From: Saposhnikovia divaricata
Lineage: Eukaryota; Streptophyta; Magnoliopsida; Apiales; Apiaceae
Direction of reading: 5' to 3'
DNA: 64,000 nucleotides
NCBI GenBank assembly: GCA_036435485.1
Contig: CM071598.1
Coordinates: 201,479,148 to 201,543,147 of the forward strand
In this document: positions 32,815-43,419 of the stretch, in pieces
Numbering within the stretch: the stretch's first letter is position 1
How the letters are laid out: every line of letters begins with the position of its first letter
Made by a program: the position numbers and the translations under genes
Notes under the pieces: model-generated
Told to the model about the DNA's origin: nothing
Seen by the model: the letters and a program-made list of their open reading frames with translations, nothing else
Database searches by the model: none

Positions 32815-32981
32815 GGTACATCTAGCATTATTATGATGCATCTGGTACATCTGTTATCTGTTTTTGTGAGAGGATTCAAGTCAAGGTGGAGATCTGTTAT
32901 CTGGTACATCTGGCATTATTATGATGCGTTTGGTACATCTGTTATCTGTTATTTGTAAGTATTCAAGTCAAGGTGGAGATT
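32815..32981 (+). repeat. Duplicated 87 bp segment with two polypurine tracts before the 3' LTR
   Basis: CATCTGGTACATCTGTTATCTG...TTCAAGTCAAGGTGGAGAT occurs twice with an 87-base offset (TCAAGGTGGAGAT at 32881 and 32968). Only the second tract touches the LTR start TGTTGG at 32982. Confidence 0.9.
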
Positions 32982-33220
32982 TGTTGGAATGTCTTTACTA
33001 CTGTTACTCCGGCGGCCTTGACTACTGTTCCTCCGGCGGCTACTATTCCTCCGGCGGCCACCAACCACACCTACCACCACCTACCCCTTAGATTTTGTCT
33101 ATAAATAAGAAATGCATGTAAGCATTTGAAATTATCTGAGGCATCTGAAAATCTGTTTATCCTCAAGATCAATAAACTATTTCTCTTCTGCATATAATCT
33201 TTCTTGCTTCCGTTATAACA
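32982..33220 (+). repeat. 3' LTR of copia element 2
   Basis: 239 bp, TGTTGGAATGTC...CCGTTATAACA. It differs from the 5' LTR by a few substitutions (TTTACTACTG for TTGACTACTG) and one short indel, so the insertion is fairly recent. Confidence 0.93.
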
Positions 33221-33415
33221 GAGTGAGTTAAGTACGAGATGCGCGTCGGCGAAGTATAGATGATTGGCGTAGAGTGAGAGGAGTTTGGTAGCAGCATGAG
33301 GCTCCAAGAGAAGGCCTGTTTTGAGAATGTGAGCATGCGCTTGTTGTGTTTGAAACAGAGATGATGCTGGTGAGTTTAAGTAGCCAAGAACTGTTTTGGG
33401 AAATTTATCAAACAC
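33221..33415 (-). pseudogene. PPR protein pseudogene, N-terminal part
   Basis: The minus strand from 33415 encodes FDKFPKTVLGYLNSPASSLF, QQAHAHILKTGLLLEPHAAT and KLLSLYANHLYFADAHLVLN, matching the start of At1g20230-type PPR proteins. It breaks at the copia target site (33221) and continues at 28293. The reading frame across this piece is open. Confidence 0.85.
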
Positions 33416-33522
33416 TTGGAGAGCATAAATTTGTTTGAGTAGTTTTCGACAACGAGAGAGAGATTCAAACTATAACAATAACAAAGATGATGCGGAGCCT
33501 CGAAGATCAGTGACTTTGATAC

Positions 33523-33760
33523 CATGATAACTTTGTAAATTTGAGGATCAAAGACAAGAAACAAATAGATGAACAAAAAAGATAAAGATATAAAATTTAT
33601 TTACAAACTGATTTTGCCTAAGCGGCTACATTGCTTCTCTCTCAAAATTAGGTTACAAGCTACATCCTTAAGACATATATATAAAAGGTTAGTCAAAGAC
33701 TATACTACACTTCCTCACTACATTACATTACTACCCATACTCTTAATAAAACAAGAGGAA
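33523..33760 (-). repeat. Right arm of the inverted repeat, LTR-like, followed by a PBS-like site
   Basis: The minus strand of 33571-33750 repeats the plus strand of 25876-26048. Instead of ending in poly(A) after TTTTTTGTTC, it continues ATCTATTTGTTTC...GTTATCA and then TGGTATCAAAGTC (about 33512-33524), which resembles the initiator-tRNA-Met primer binding site used by copia elements. This reads as U3-R-U5-PBS on the minus strand, leading into the PPR coding region. Alternatively it is simply the PPR gene's own promoter and leader. Confidence 0.5.
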
Positions 33761-33761
33761 A

Positions 33762-33810
33762 ACTGTGGCTACCAACTCGTTACTTTTTTCCATAATCATC
33801 TGTATTTGCT
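33762..33810 (+). repeat. Right copy of the direct repeat flanking the PPR/MAGE block
   Basis: Pair of 25789-25853, in the same orientation, lying just outside the inverted-repeat arm. Confidence 0.75.
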
Positions 33811-34057
33811 ACTATTTAAAACTTGCTAATGATTAAAGTAGGGAATATTAAATTTAAGATTCACTCGTTTTCTTACGTATTTTACTCGTTTTATGCCATT
33901 TGTCATATATCATTGACATTTCACATTTGACATTTGATTGCATTCTATGTTGTACTACTTTTTTTTGACAGCAGATGATCTAATTACCTCTACTTACTCA
34001 TCTTACCAGTTTTCTTGTTTTCGATCTTGATATTTGAAATTCTTGCATTTTATGTTA

Positions 34058-34680
34058 ATGGCTTCTACAAGTCATAATCCAACTCCACCCTCCTCTGCCT
34101 CAACTTCACATCCTACTAAATGGGACGTCTTCTTAAGCTTTCGAGGCATAGATACACGAGATTCATTTACTGATTATCTATATGATTCCTTACAACGCAA
34201 TAATATTCAAACATTTAGAGATGTTCCTAATCTACGCAGCGGAGAAGTTATTTCATCAGCTTTGCTCCAAGCTATTCACGAATCTAAGATCTACGTTGTT
34301 GTCTTGTCAGAAAATTATGCTTCTTCACAATACTGTCTTGACGAGCTCGTAGAGATCCTCGGTTGTTCTGAATCAATGGACAGATTGGTTATTCCTGTTT
34401 TTTACTACATTGACCCATCGGTTGTCAAGTACCAGACTGGAAGTTTTGGTGAAGCTTTCCTAAAACACGGAAAGTGTTTAGATAGGGATAGGTTGGATAA
34501 GTGGCTGAAGTGTTTATATTGGTTATTCCTGTTTTTTACTACATTGACCCATCGGTCGTCAAGTACCAGACAGGAAGTTTCAATAACACACGAATCAAAT
34601 GACACTCGTTATGAGAAGGGCAGGTTGGGTAGGTGGCGCCATGCACTGAATCAGGTGGGGAAATTCAGAGGGTACCAAGT
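34058..34680 (+). pseudogene. TIR domain exon of the TNL pseudogene
   Basis: I chose ATG at 34058 (MASTSHNPTPP) over 34034 because it gives the usual short Ser/Pro leader. Motifs: KWDVFLSFRGIDTRDSFTDY (TIR-1), NNIQTFRDVPNLRSGEVISS, LLQAIHESKIYVVVLSENYA, SSQYCLDELVEILGC (TIR-2) and VIPVFYYIDPSVV (TIR-3). A segment starting at 34387 is repeated at 34521 (134 bases, not a multiple of three), so the frame changes before THESNDTRYEKGRLGRWRHA, the normal end of the domain. The usual catalytic-loop glutamate is part of CLDELVEI. The exon ends near 34680 and an intron of about 0.8 kb follows. Confidence 0.87.
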
Positions 34681-35487
34681 CCGTATAAATATGTATGTCA
34701 CAACATTAAAACTGCCTCAATTGTTAAAATAGTAGTGAGCTGGAATAAATATAACAATGAATATCAAAGAAGGAATCCATATGAACTTAATTTTGCAGCA
34801 TGGTTACTTAACAAATCCGATATCTTGTAATTGCTCTTTTTTTGGACTTACAAATTTAAGAAGATTGACATAGTTGTGACTATGTAACTACAAACCTAAA
34901 CACAAATTTGTCAAGGAAATGATTAGAATTGAGTTCGAGTTGAATATATAACTGTTGGTTTTACATGGTAGGAAAACTGATGTATAGGCTAGAGAATTGA
35001 GAGAACTAGAATAATTTTATTATATCACATGAACTCAATCTATACAGAAGCTTGTAAATTAGAGCGAAATCAGGAAGCTATCCTAGAATAAATTTTAACT
35101 AGTTCCTCTAAACTAGGATTGTTCTTTGACATAATTCAAATATCAAAACACCTGTAAAAGCATCTTATTTGACTACTTTAACTCTTTGAAAATAGCTCGG
35201 ATACAATTTCAAACACTCATCCTGATCGTAGAGTACTTATTTTGAAATTGTAAAATTAATTATAAGTATCTGTGCGTTGGTGCCAATGCAACGCCAGTAG
35301 GATACACTTTATGTAAAAAGTTTGAATCACCATCGGTGGATAGATTTCTGGAGTCTAGGCACAATCTGCTTTAGTGTATATATACTTGATAATTTGCATC
35401 CATCTGGTATTCTTAATGAAGATCTGACAACATATTTCATTTAATAAAGATCTGACAATATGTTTCAATTAATAAATTGTGTTGCAG

Positions 35488-35953
35488 GTCTCAAGTTGTC
35501 ATCAAAGAGATTGTTGATGGAGTTTTACACAAAGTAAATCCTATGACTTTAAATGTCGCCAAATATCAAGTTGGGTTTGATTCTGGTGTTAAAGACATAG
35601 CAACATTGTTGAGCAATGTCACAGCAGGTGTCATTAGGATTGGTATATATGGTATGGGTGGAGTTGGCAAAACAACTCTTGCCAAAGCTGTTTACAACCA
35701 AAACTATAGCCACTTTGAGGGCAGCTGCTCCTTAGAAAACGTTAGACAGGCTTCACAAACAAGTAAAGGCATAGCGTTTACAACAGAAACTTGTCAATAA
35801 TGTTCTCAAATGTAAGGATATTACCATTGACAATGCTAACAACGGGATTGAGTTGATAAAAGCCAAAATTTGTAATACAAAAATTCTTCTTGTTATAGAC
35901 GATTTAGACAGCAGAAAGACATCGGACTTCATAGAAGGACCGTTTGCTTTGGG
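35488..35953 (+). pseudogene. NBS (NB-ARC) exon of the TNL pseudogene, 5' part
   Basis: An acceptor TTGTGTTGCAG at 35477-35487 opens the exon. It encodes SQVVIKEIVDGVLHKVNP, the linker VGFDSGVKDIATLL, the P-loop IGIYGMGGVGKTTLAKAVYN and FEGSCSLENVRQAS. A one-base shift near 35780 leads to LQQKLVNNVLKCKDITID and the kinase-2 motif KILLVIDDLDS. The sequence stops at FALG, where gypsy element 1 is inserted. The remaining NB-ARC motifs (RNBS-B, GLPL, MHD) are not found in the window. Confidence 0.9.
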
Positions 35954-38900
35954 TGTAAGAACCCAAAATTTCGGTAGAATTAAAACTTTTCCTATTATGA
36001 TGAAGTGCATCAATGAATAGTGAATTTGAGGATTAAGAAAATTTTTCATGCCACCTATGTATGAGACGTAGTGTGGATATTCCGAAGTTATACTAGTAAT
36101 CTACGGAGTAAATAAGTGTATATAAATGCGATCGGAATTCAGAAATTCCAAATTCTATTTTCGTATAATATTTGACCGAGTAGTGAATTATATATCAGTA
36201 ATATCAAGAAATGAGATATTTAATTTGAGGAATTGAGGAGTTAATATTTTGGAATTTTATTATAAGTGATTTGGGAATTTTGGAACGAAAACCACTGAGG
36301 AAGTGAAACAAACGTTCTAGAAGCCGCTGAAACTTTACAACGAGATTAAGCGATCAAGCGAGCGAATCATGAATTGAGAATAGTAAATATTAGAAGTCCA
36401 AGGAAGGATATATTATGAGAGGAAAATGGAATGAGAATAAAATCCTAGAGTTAAAGGAAATGAGAACAATTGAGAAACCGCGAGAATTTTTTTTCTAAGA
36501 TAAAGAGAAAATACAAAGAAAATTGGACACAACGATTGTTTGAGGTATTGGGCCACACTATTACAATGAAGTGCAACATATTGATTTAGTAAATATACAA
36601 GAAGGGAAGCCCCTTGGTGCAAATAAGAAAAGGAAGGAAGGACTTGGAAACAATATGTATAAAGCAAGGGACTTGCTTGCAATTATGGATGGATAAATGT
36701 AATCCAAATGAACCAATGAGGAGATGACACCACATGGCAAGAAGATAAGATGCATCCAAGTGAAAATATCAAGCATTATTGATCACTTTATCAATTTAAT
36801 CAAACAAAACAAACACCAAATACTCCATTCTGCCCAGCAGGAAAGGAGCTCACTAAAACGGGCCTAGAGACTTCATTACTCAATGAAATTTTTTTTTCTT
36901 TATATGGTTAGAAAGCTGTGAAGACGCTCTACAACTTTCATTCAGGAGCCTCGACCAGGAAACGAGTGCAAGGGCTTCGTTTTGGCTGATCTTTGGGGCG
37001 TGTTTTTCCAGTCAGGAAACTCACTTCCATGTTCTTGATTTCTTTGGTGAGATTGAAGATGGTGAGCATAGATTAAGGCTTCCCCAAGGTTAACCAAGCT
37101 TGTTTGAGATTGTAAGAACATCAAGAAGGTATAAAAAGCCTAACCCCTCTTGGCCATGTAGTATTTGTGATGTTTAATGTTAGATCCATGGTTATTAGTG
37201 TGAATCTTGGACATATAAGTTATGGATGATGTAGACCTTGATTTTAAGTGTTGTGGTTGTGATTTTTAAGCTTGTAGTTGGTGTATGTATCTCCATGTAT
37301 GTTATAAAGTATGATCTTGGTGATTTAGATGTTGGTTGTGATGTGGATGTAAGATTCTTGGTTGGTTTAGTGATATAAGCATGCTGAGTTTTTCCCAGGA
37401 ACTTGTACTGTCTTGTAGGAGGGTTTTGAACCCCCAAATCTTGTCCCCTGAAGTCCTAATATATATTGTTGGGAAGGTATTTGAATGTAGTTTCCAGAAA
37501 TATAAGGTTCATGACTAGGTGATGTATAGATTTTGAGTTATGGCCTGAGAAGTGAAATGTGTTTCTGGATTCCGGACTGCACTAAGTGGTCCCCTTGTGA
37601 ACCTTGTTTGAACCCCTAAAAATTTATGTAGGATCATGGAAAAATTAGAGAAGCTATTAAATGCAGTGGGGAAAGCTACCCAAAAAGAATTGGATTAAAA
37701 TATGTATTTTTCAATTTTATAAAAATGTTGAAGTAAAATCCGCACAAGTGAAAAACCACTTCGGAGATTAGTTTAAAGTAGTTTTAAGAGTATTCACTTA
37801 AGTTTCGAGTTTGAGGAATAGATTTGAGTCGAATGGGTAAAGAATGTGATAATGTGATGACATGGTCATATAGGAGGGTTAGTGGGTCTAATGGTGGAGT
37901 CGCTAAGATGGCCTTGTATTCTTTAAAACATTATGATTAAGTGGTGTTGCTAAGATACTAACGAGCGAATATTGGATATTTATAGATTGTCGCTCCACTC
38001 CACGAGCCCAACCACACCAACCTTCCCAAGGCAAGTTTTCCAACCCTAAGCATTTATTTTCAAGATATTATGTTCCTGATTCTACCTATGCAAGTTTACT
38101 TTTCAAAACTTATATATACAAGGACTTTCACTGTTGTGTTTGTAGTTTTCAATCATATCAAATGTTTATGTTTATCGAAGTATCGATGAGATTGAGATGT
38201 ATAAGTACATATATGTTTGCACCCCTTGAACTTAGAATGAAATGTTTTCTTCGGACAACGACTCTAGCAATAAAGGTCGTAGCGGTCCGTATATACTATT
38301 GACCGGGGACCGGTATATTATTATATCGTAATTAAATTGCGAAAACCCGAAGGGCCATTCGGGGAGTGTCGTATACTCAAGTTATTATTTTTATATTTTC
38401 GTAAATACTCAAAATACCTATCTTGGATTAAGAGCTTATTTTATTTAATAATCATTTTATTAATTATTAATATTAAATCTTAAAATATCATTTATTAATT
38501 ATTGTTCATTATTTTAAAGACAAAGCTAATCCAAGATACCTTTAATACTTTCAAACTCGAACTCTTTCGAACTCAAAACATTTTTGAAAACCCCCGGTCA
38601 GGTTCTGCTTCTTGTATGATTTCAAGAATTATCGGTCGACTGATGTCGGACCTCAACTACTCAGTTTTCATTCAAAATCAAGTTTTAAAAGAAAAAGAAA
38701 AAGGGACTCTGGCAGGTGTGGGAATCGTTGACGAACGATTCCCGGGATGTGTAAGCGGCCGTGAGCCTAGCGGTCCATCAATTATTATTCCGGCCCAGGT
38801 GTTGCCGAAGGATGATTACGGATGTAGTTTTCATCGAGGGTGATTACGGATGTAGTTTTCACCCGGGGATAGTTACGGATGTAGTTTCTATCCTTCTACC

Positions 38901-39897
38901 GGTAGAGAAGACCCGCGGATTATTGGACTTGGATGTGGCGACTGATCATCATCAATCCTTGTCAGGTTTTTATGTTTTCTTCCAGTCCCATCCTCCACTT
39001 TGGAAAAATACTCAAACACTGCTTCTTGGGCCTAAGTGCCAAGTTGCCGATAGTGTGGTTTTTGATAAGAAAAATATTGACATCGTGCAGTATCTAGAAC
39101 TGCAAGATTTTCTATAAAGATTGGCACGTGTTAGTGCACTCTTGCAATTGTTTCAAAGGATGAAATTTTTTTGTATGAGAAAGCTTCTAAGCTAATGGAA
39201 GGAAAGAGGTTTGCAATGAGGTATTCCCTGTACAGTATGTTAATCGTAGAGTGTTTTGCCGAAAATGATATACTCATATGTATATATTTTCAAACTTGTG
39301 ATATATTGAAATAGGAACCTTATAAAGGGTTCATATATTATTCTTTAAGCTCCTTAGTGAGTATAGATGTTTTATTCAAACTCGGACATATATATTGTCC
39401 AATTATGTTTTGAAATCTGAGATATATACCCATATAGTTGGGAATGTTTTCGAAATAAACCACGTTATTATTTTTCAAAGTGGTGAACTTGCTGAGCGTT
39501 ATGTAGCTCATTCTTGCTTTATAAAAACTTTTCAGAAAGAGAAGAATTTGGTCGGTTAACCCCGCAACAGTAGAAGAGGAGTAGAAGATTACCCCGGAGA
39601 TGATTTAGCTCCTGATAAATACTATAGAGTAAGTCTGATAGGTTTTCAACTGTAATAGTAAGACTTGTCTTCAAGTATAGTTATATAAGTGGAATTGCGT
39701 AAGACTCTGATTTGTACAAATGAATTGTAATATTTAGTGGCACTTTTGATTATCGTTTCTGAGGCTCTAACTTTTTTGTGTGTAAGATTGAGGTCTGGAT
39801 GGATGTATTGTTGAGTTGTAAAGTTAATACAGGTATGATATGGTTGGATGATGATGTGACGACCTGAATCTTTGACCTCAGATTTGGGGGTGTCACA
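35954..39897 (+). repeat. 5' LTR of gypsy element 1
   Basis: 3944 bp, TGTAAGAACCC...GGGTGTCACA. Blocks near 38240-38360 and 38620-38960 are shared with the LTR of gypsy element 2, including three tandem ~28 bp copies of GATTACGGATGTAGTTTTCA (38811-38895). ORFs inside, such as 38761-39117, appear in both LTRs but look like by-products of this repeat. Confidence 0.92.
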
Positions 39898-39901
39898 GAA
39901 A

Positions 39902-39913
39902 TGGTATCAGAGC
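39902..39913 (+). other. Primer binding site of gypsy element 1 (tRNA-iMet)
   Basis: TGGTATCAGAGC, five bases inside the 5' LTR end, matches the complement of the initiator tRNA-Met 3' end, as used by chromoviruses. Confidence 0.93.
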
Positions 39914-42900
39914 GATAAGTTACAGTACTCAGAAACAAGAGTGTTGAGAGTTGAGTCTAAGTAGGAGAATGACATAAGAGATCGTAGTAAACTTATTATT
40001 GGACTTCTGGAAGAGGTACCGGTGAGTATAATGGACTGGAGTGTTTACTGGAGGTATTATACTAGGGTCGATAGAATCCTTATAGACCTTCAGAATGATG
40101 AATAGAGGTTTGAGAGTCGTACATGACCTATCATAGGTAATGATATAGGAAGCAGAGCGAAATCTCAAGAACAACTGAGGTAGAGGCGATATTGCCAATA
40201 CGATCGGATGGCTAGGCTGGCATAAATTTTGTGGCCCATAGTCCTCCACAGTTTAGGAGGCGGCATTTTAAGAATCAAGAAGTTTAGACTTCCCTACATA
40301 TTTAAGGGTACTTAGTACTTGGAATAATGAAAGTCTTTTACTTTGGCTATAAGATCCGATTTTCGATAAGTAACGGGTTTACCTGAAAGTTGGTCACTAT
40401 GTCGTTGTGGATTTCATTACCCTTGATGGCGAATTTTACATGTGTTATACGAGAATGTTATCATAAGACGAGCGTGCTAGATAATTCCACGCATGATTCG
40501 GGCGCTAGAACGTGGTAGTTCAACTTAGAGAACAAACAAGTAGGATTAACAAAGGGACTCAAGAGAAGTTGAATATGGTTGCAACGAGCGATACAGTGAT
40601 CTCAGAGTCTACCAATAGAAAAGACCAGTGGGTAGAGTGGGATCCTTTGATAGAGACGTTATCATGGACTACGTATATAGGTACGTAGACCTCAATATTT
40701 TTGGTATATGTTCACATACACACACCCGCCACTGAACCTATGGACTGCACTGAGATCCCTGAGAGATATCTTTGATCTGTTCCCAGGGGGAACTGGCCAC
40801 TTGTGATTCATGTCGGAAGGCATGAAGTAGGACCTTATGGACTTAGCAGGTGTCCCCGGAATGATGCGAAGCTTGGTCTTCAAGATAAAGCACGGAAATG
40901 ACAGATATATTTGTGAAACCCCAACTCGATAAATGACTTTAAGATGATGATTGAGAGACGCACTAGTTGTTGTCTTGTATTACGAAGACAAAGAGATGGA
41001 GTTACCCTCATAATGGTGATAACGAGATGCACGAATGATCATTAACTTATTTTGGTAACTACCGGCAGGTGCACTACTTCATTTTAAACTGTTCACTAAC
41101 CCTGTTACCTCGATTAGTTTATATCAGGTAACCCTCCTAGCTTTCTACTTCAAACTTGTGGAATAACAACCAGTGATATACTTTCTCTAAACCGGGACTC
41201 ATCCAAAGTATCTTATTTGATCCCCGAGCATTCTATTTGAAGATTATAATTATTTTGTTCTGCTCAGGACTATTTACACTTTCTTTCAATTATCCAAGGA
41301 ATGTTCAACGAATATTTCCTTAATTAATCGACGAATACTACTTAACGAATATTGATATTTGATTGCTTCTTTCATACTTGCACTCTTCAGTTGAGCTCAT
41401 AAATATTTAACAAATTACTGAGGACATGGATGATCTAATGTCCAGACATCCTTCATGAATTCTTTTCTTCTATTCAAGATGAGATTGTACATCGTACATT
41501 GAAATCATAGTAAGGATATCATTTTGATATTGGTATTCTGAATTTAATTCTATTGTAGGATCTGATAAAGCATGTGTACGGAGGCACCCTTGGGTGGACC
41601 GTTTCACTGGTAAGTAATATTTGATGAGAGGTTATCGATTGTTCCGATACCTAGAACATTCTCTTCAGATTTTATAGTTTTCTTTTCAAACTTAATAACT
41701 TCTTATTTCCATTCATTGTCCGAGTAGCCTAAAGTTTCTTCAATGGCTACGATGTTGAAATTCCGTTCTAGCCAATTGAAACTGGCTAGTCGACATGTCA
41801 ATATGAATGACTAGTTGATTGTTCTAACTAGTCAAAATTGTAATGTTGTGAAGAACACCTAGCTAATTGTCCTAGCTAGTGGTGATGTCTCAAACAGGTG
41901 AACTAGCAAATTTTGTCTGGCTAGTTGCTAGTGTTTCTTGAAAAGGACTAGTTATTGTTCCACTCGTCCAACTCCCAATTTAATTCATTCCGCAATGCAT
42001 TTTGCATGTGGTAAAGTATGATGATGAAAGTTTTGACGAATGACTTGATTGAGACATAGTGAGGTCGCCCACTCGACTTGAACTCTTACCCATCTTCGTA
42101 TCAGACTTTATATCACTTGAATATTTTATTCTTTCATTCATACAATGAGAATTCATTTGAAACCATTGATTACTTGAATGACAAACTACTTCATTCTTTA
42201 ATTGTCATGGAGTAGAATTGCTTTCTATTGGCTGACTTTCATCAATGCGACTTTAGATTTCCTCTTATTATTCAGGAGGAAAAGTGTCCACCCGATGTAA
42301 GAATTGTATAAAGACCGTCTTTATGACTTTTGTATCCAACAATCATTGTCCTTGTGCAACATTCTCTATGGTATCATATTACAGAATTATCAGGACGGGA
42401 AGGAATAAACCTTGTTGTATTCTTTCTGTCCATCCTTACATCTCCAAAAATCGAGACTCCTAGTATTTGGAACCATCAACATTCTTGGAACATCCAATGT
42501 GGAATTCTCATTAAAATTATCTATTGGACCTTGTTATTTTGAAACCATTCCTTTCAAAGTGATTACTCTAAGGTGAACGGGAGGTACAATTATGAACCGT
42601 CACACCAATATGAGATCAAAAAACCAAATGTTGTAATTGTGCAGCCAGAGCGTTATGCCGAGTAATTATTAACGTATAATTAACATGTCGGGGCATACCA
42701 CAAGACCTTTAATATTCGTGTGGGGAAAGTTATAAGAAATGATGAGGTGGTTGGGAGTACGCTTCTACCAACCGTTGTCAGGATGTTATATTAATGAATT
42801 CTGGAGTTACCAAGCCTTTTCCTGATCCAGGAAATGCAAATCGGTTGCGATGTAAAACATATCCTTGGAGGAAACTAACATGGAAGTGAGATGGACGAGA

Positions 42901-43300
42901 AAGGAAGAAATATCGTGGCAAGAATGTGAAGCTTTACTTAGCTTAAAGGGATTGATGCACATAGAGAGACATATAGTTTAACAGGCCCCTAATAGCAAAT
43001 GGATGCATGGATATATCCCAATGATCCTTCGAGATTACCACCTAATAAAGTTTATTGGGAATCGCAGCAACATGTAGGCCTCAGACTGATTGGTGCCAGT
43101 TGTGAGAGAGGACGAGCGTATGACATCTTACATATACCATCGAGAACCGATACCCCTAACCGGAGATGTAGGAATTGTTGACCAGTTAAAACGCGTACTT
43201 ATTTTTCAAGGATAAGGTTGAAAAGCGGGTTTCACCAACTCAGAATCGACTTCTGTATTGTGCCAAAGTTGGCATTTCACACTAATATAAAAGTTATAAA
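39914..43300 (+). other. Interior of gypsy element 1 without recognisable coding sequence
   Basis: This should hold gag, protease and reverse transcriptase, but none can be read; all frames are broken by frequent stops. A CTAG-rich patch lies at 41770-41970. Confidence 0.7.
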
Positions 43301-43419
43301 ATTATGGTAGTATCATTTGGGTGGACTAACGAGTCAGAAGCCTTTATGGATTAATGAACAAAGTTTTGGAATGAAATGAGATATTAGCAACAACCTCGTT
43401 GTTATCTATACTTGATGAT

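Larger units (their letters stand above)
28299..33220 (+). mobile_element. Tnt1-like Ty1/copia retrotransposon 2
   Basis: Complete element with two ~240 bp LTRs and a five-base target duplication GAGTG (28294-28298 and 33221-33225), inserted in a PPR gene. It has lost its primer binding site, has an expanded repeat in the leader, and carries a stop and frameshifts in gag-pol. It is related to the left part of copia element 3 (49449-50556). Confidence 0.95.

Noticed and set aside
38761..39117. 118-codon ORF repeated in both LTRs of gypsy element 1 and partly in gypsy element 2
   Set aside because: The conservation follows the DNA-level tandem GGATGTAGTTTTCA repeat; the translation is low in structure and the related LTR reads through it differently.
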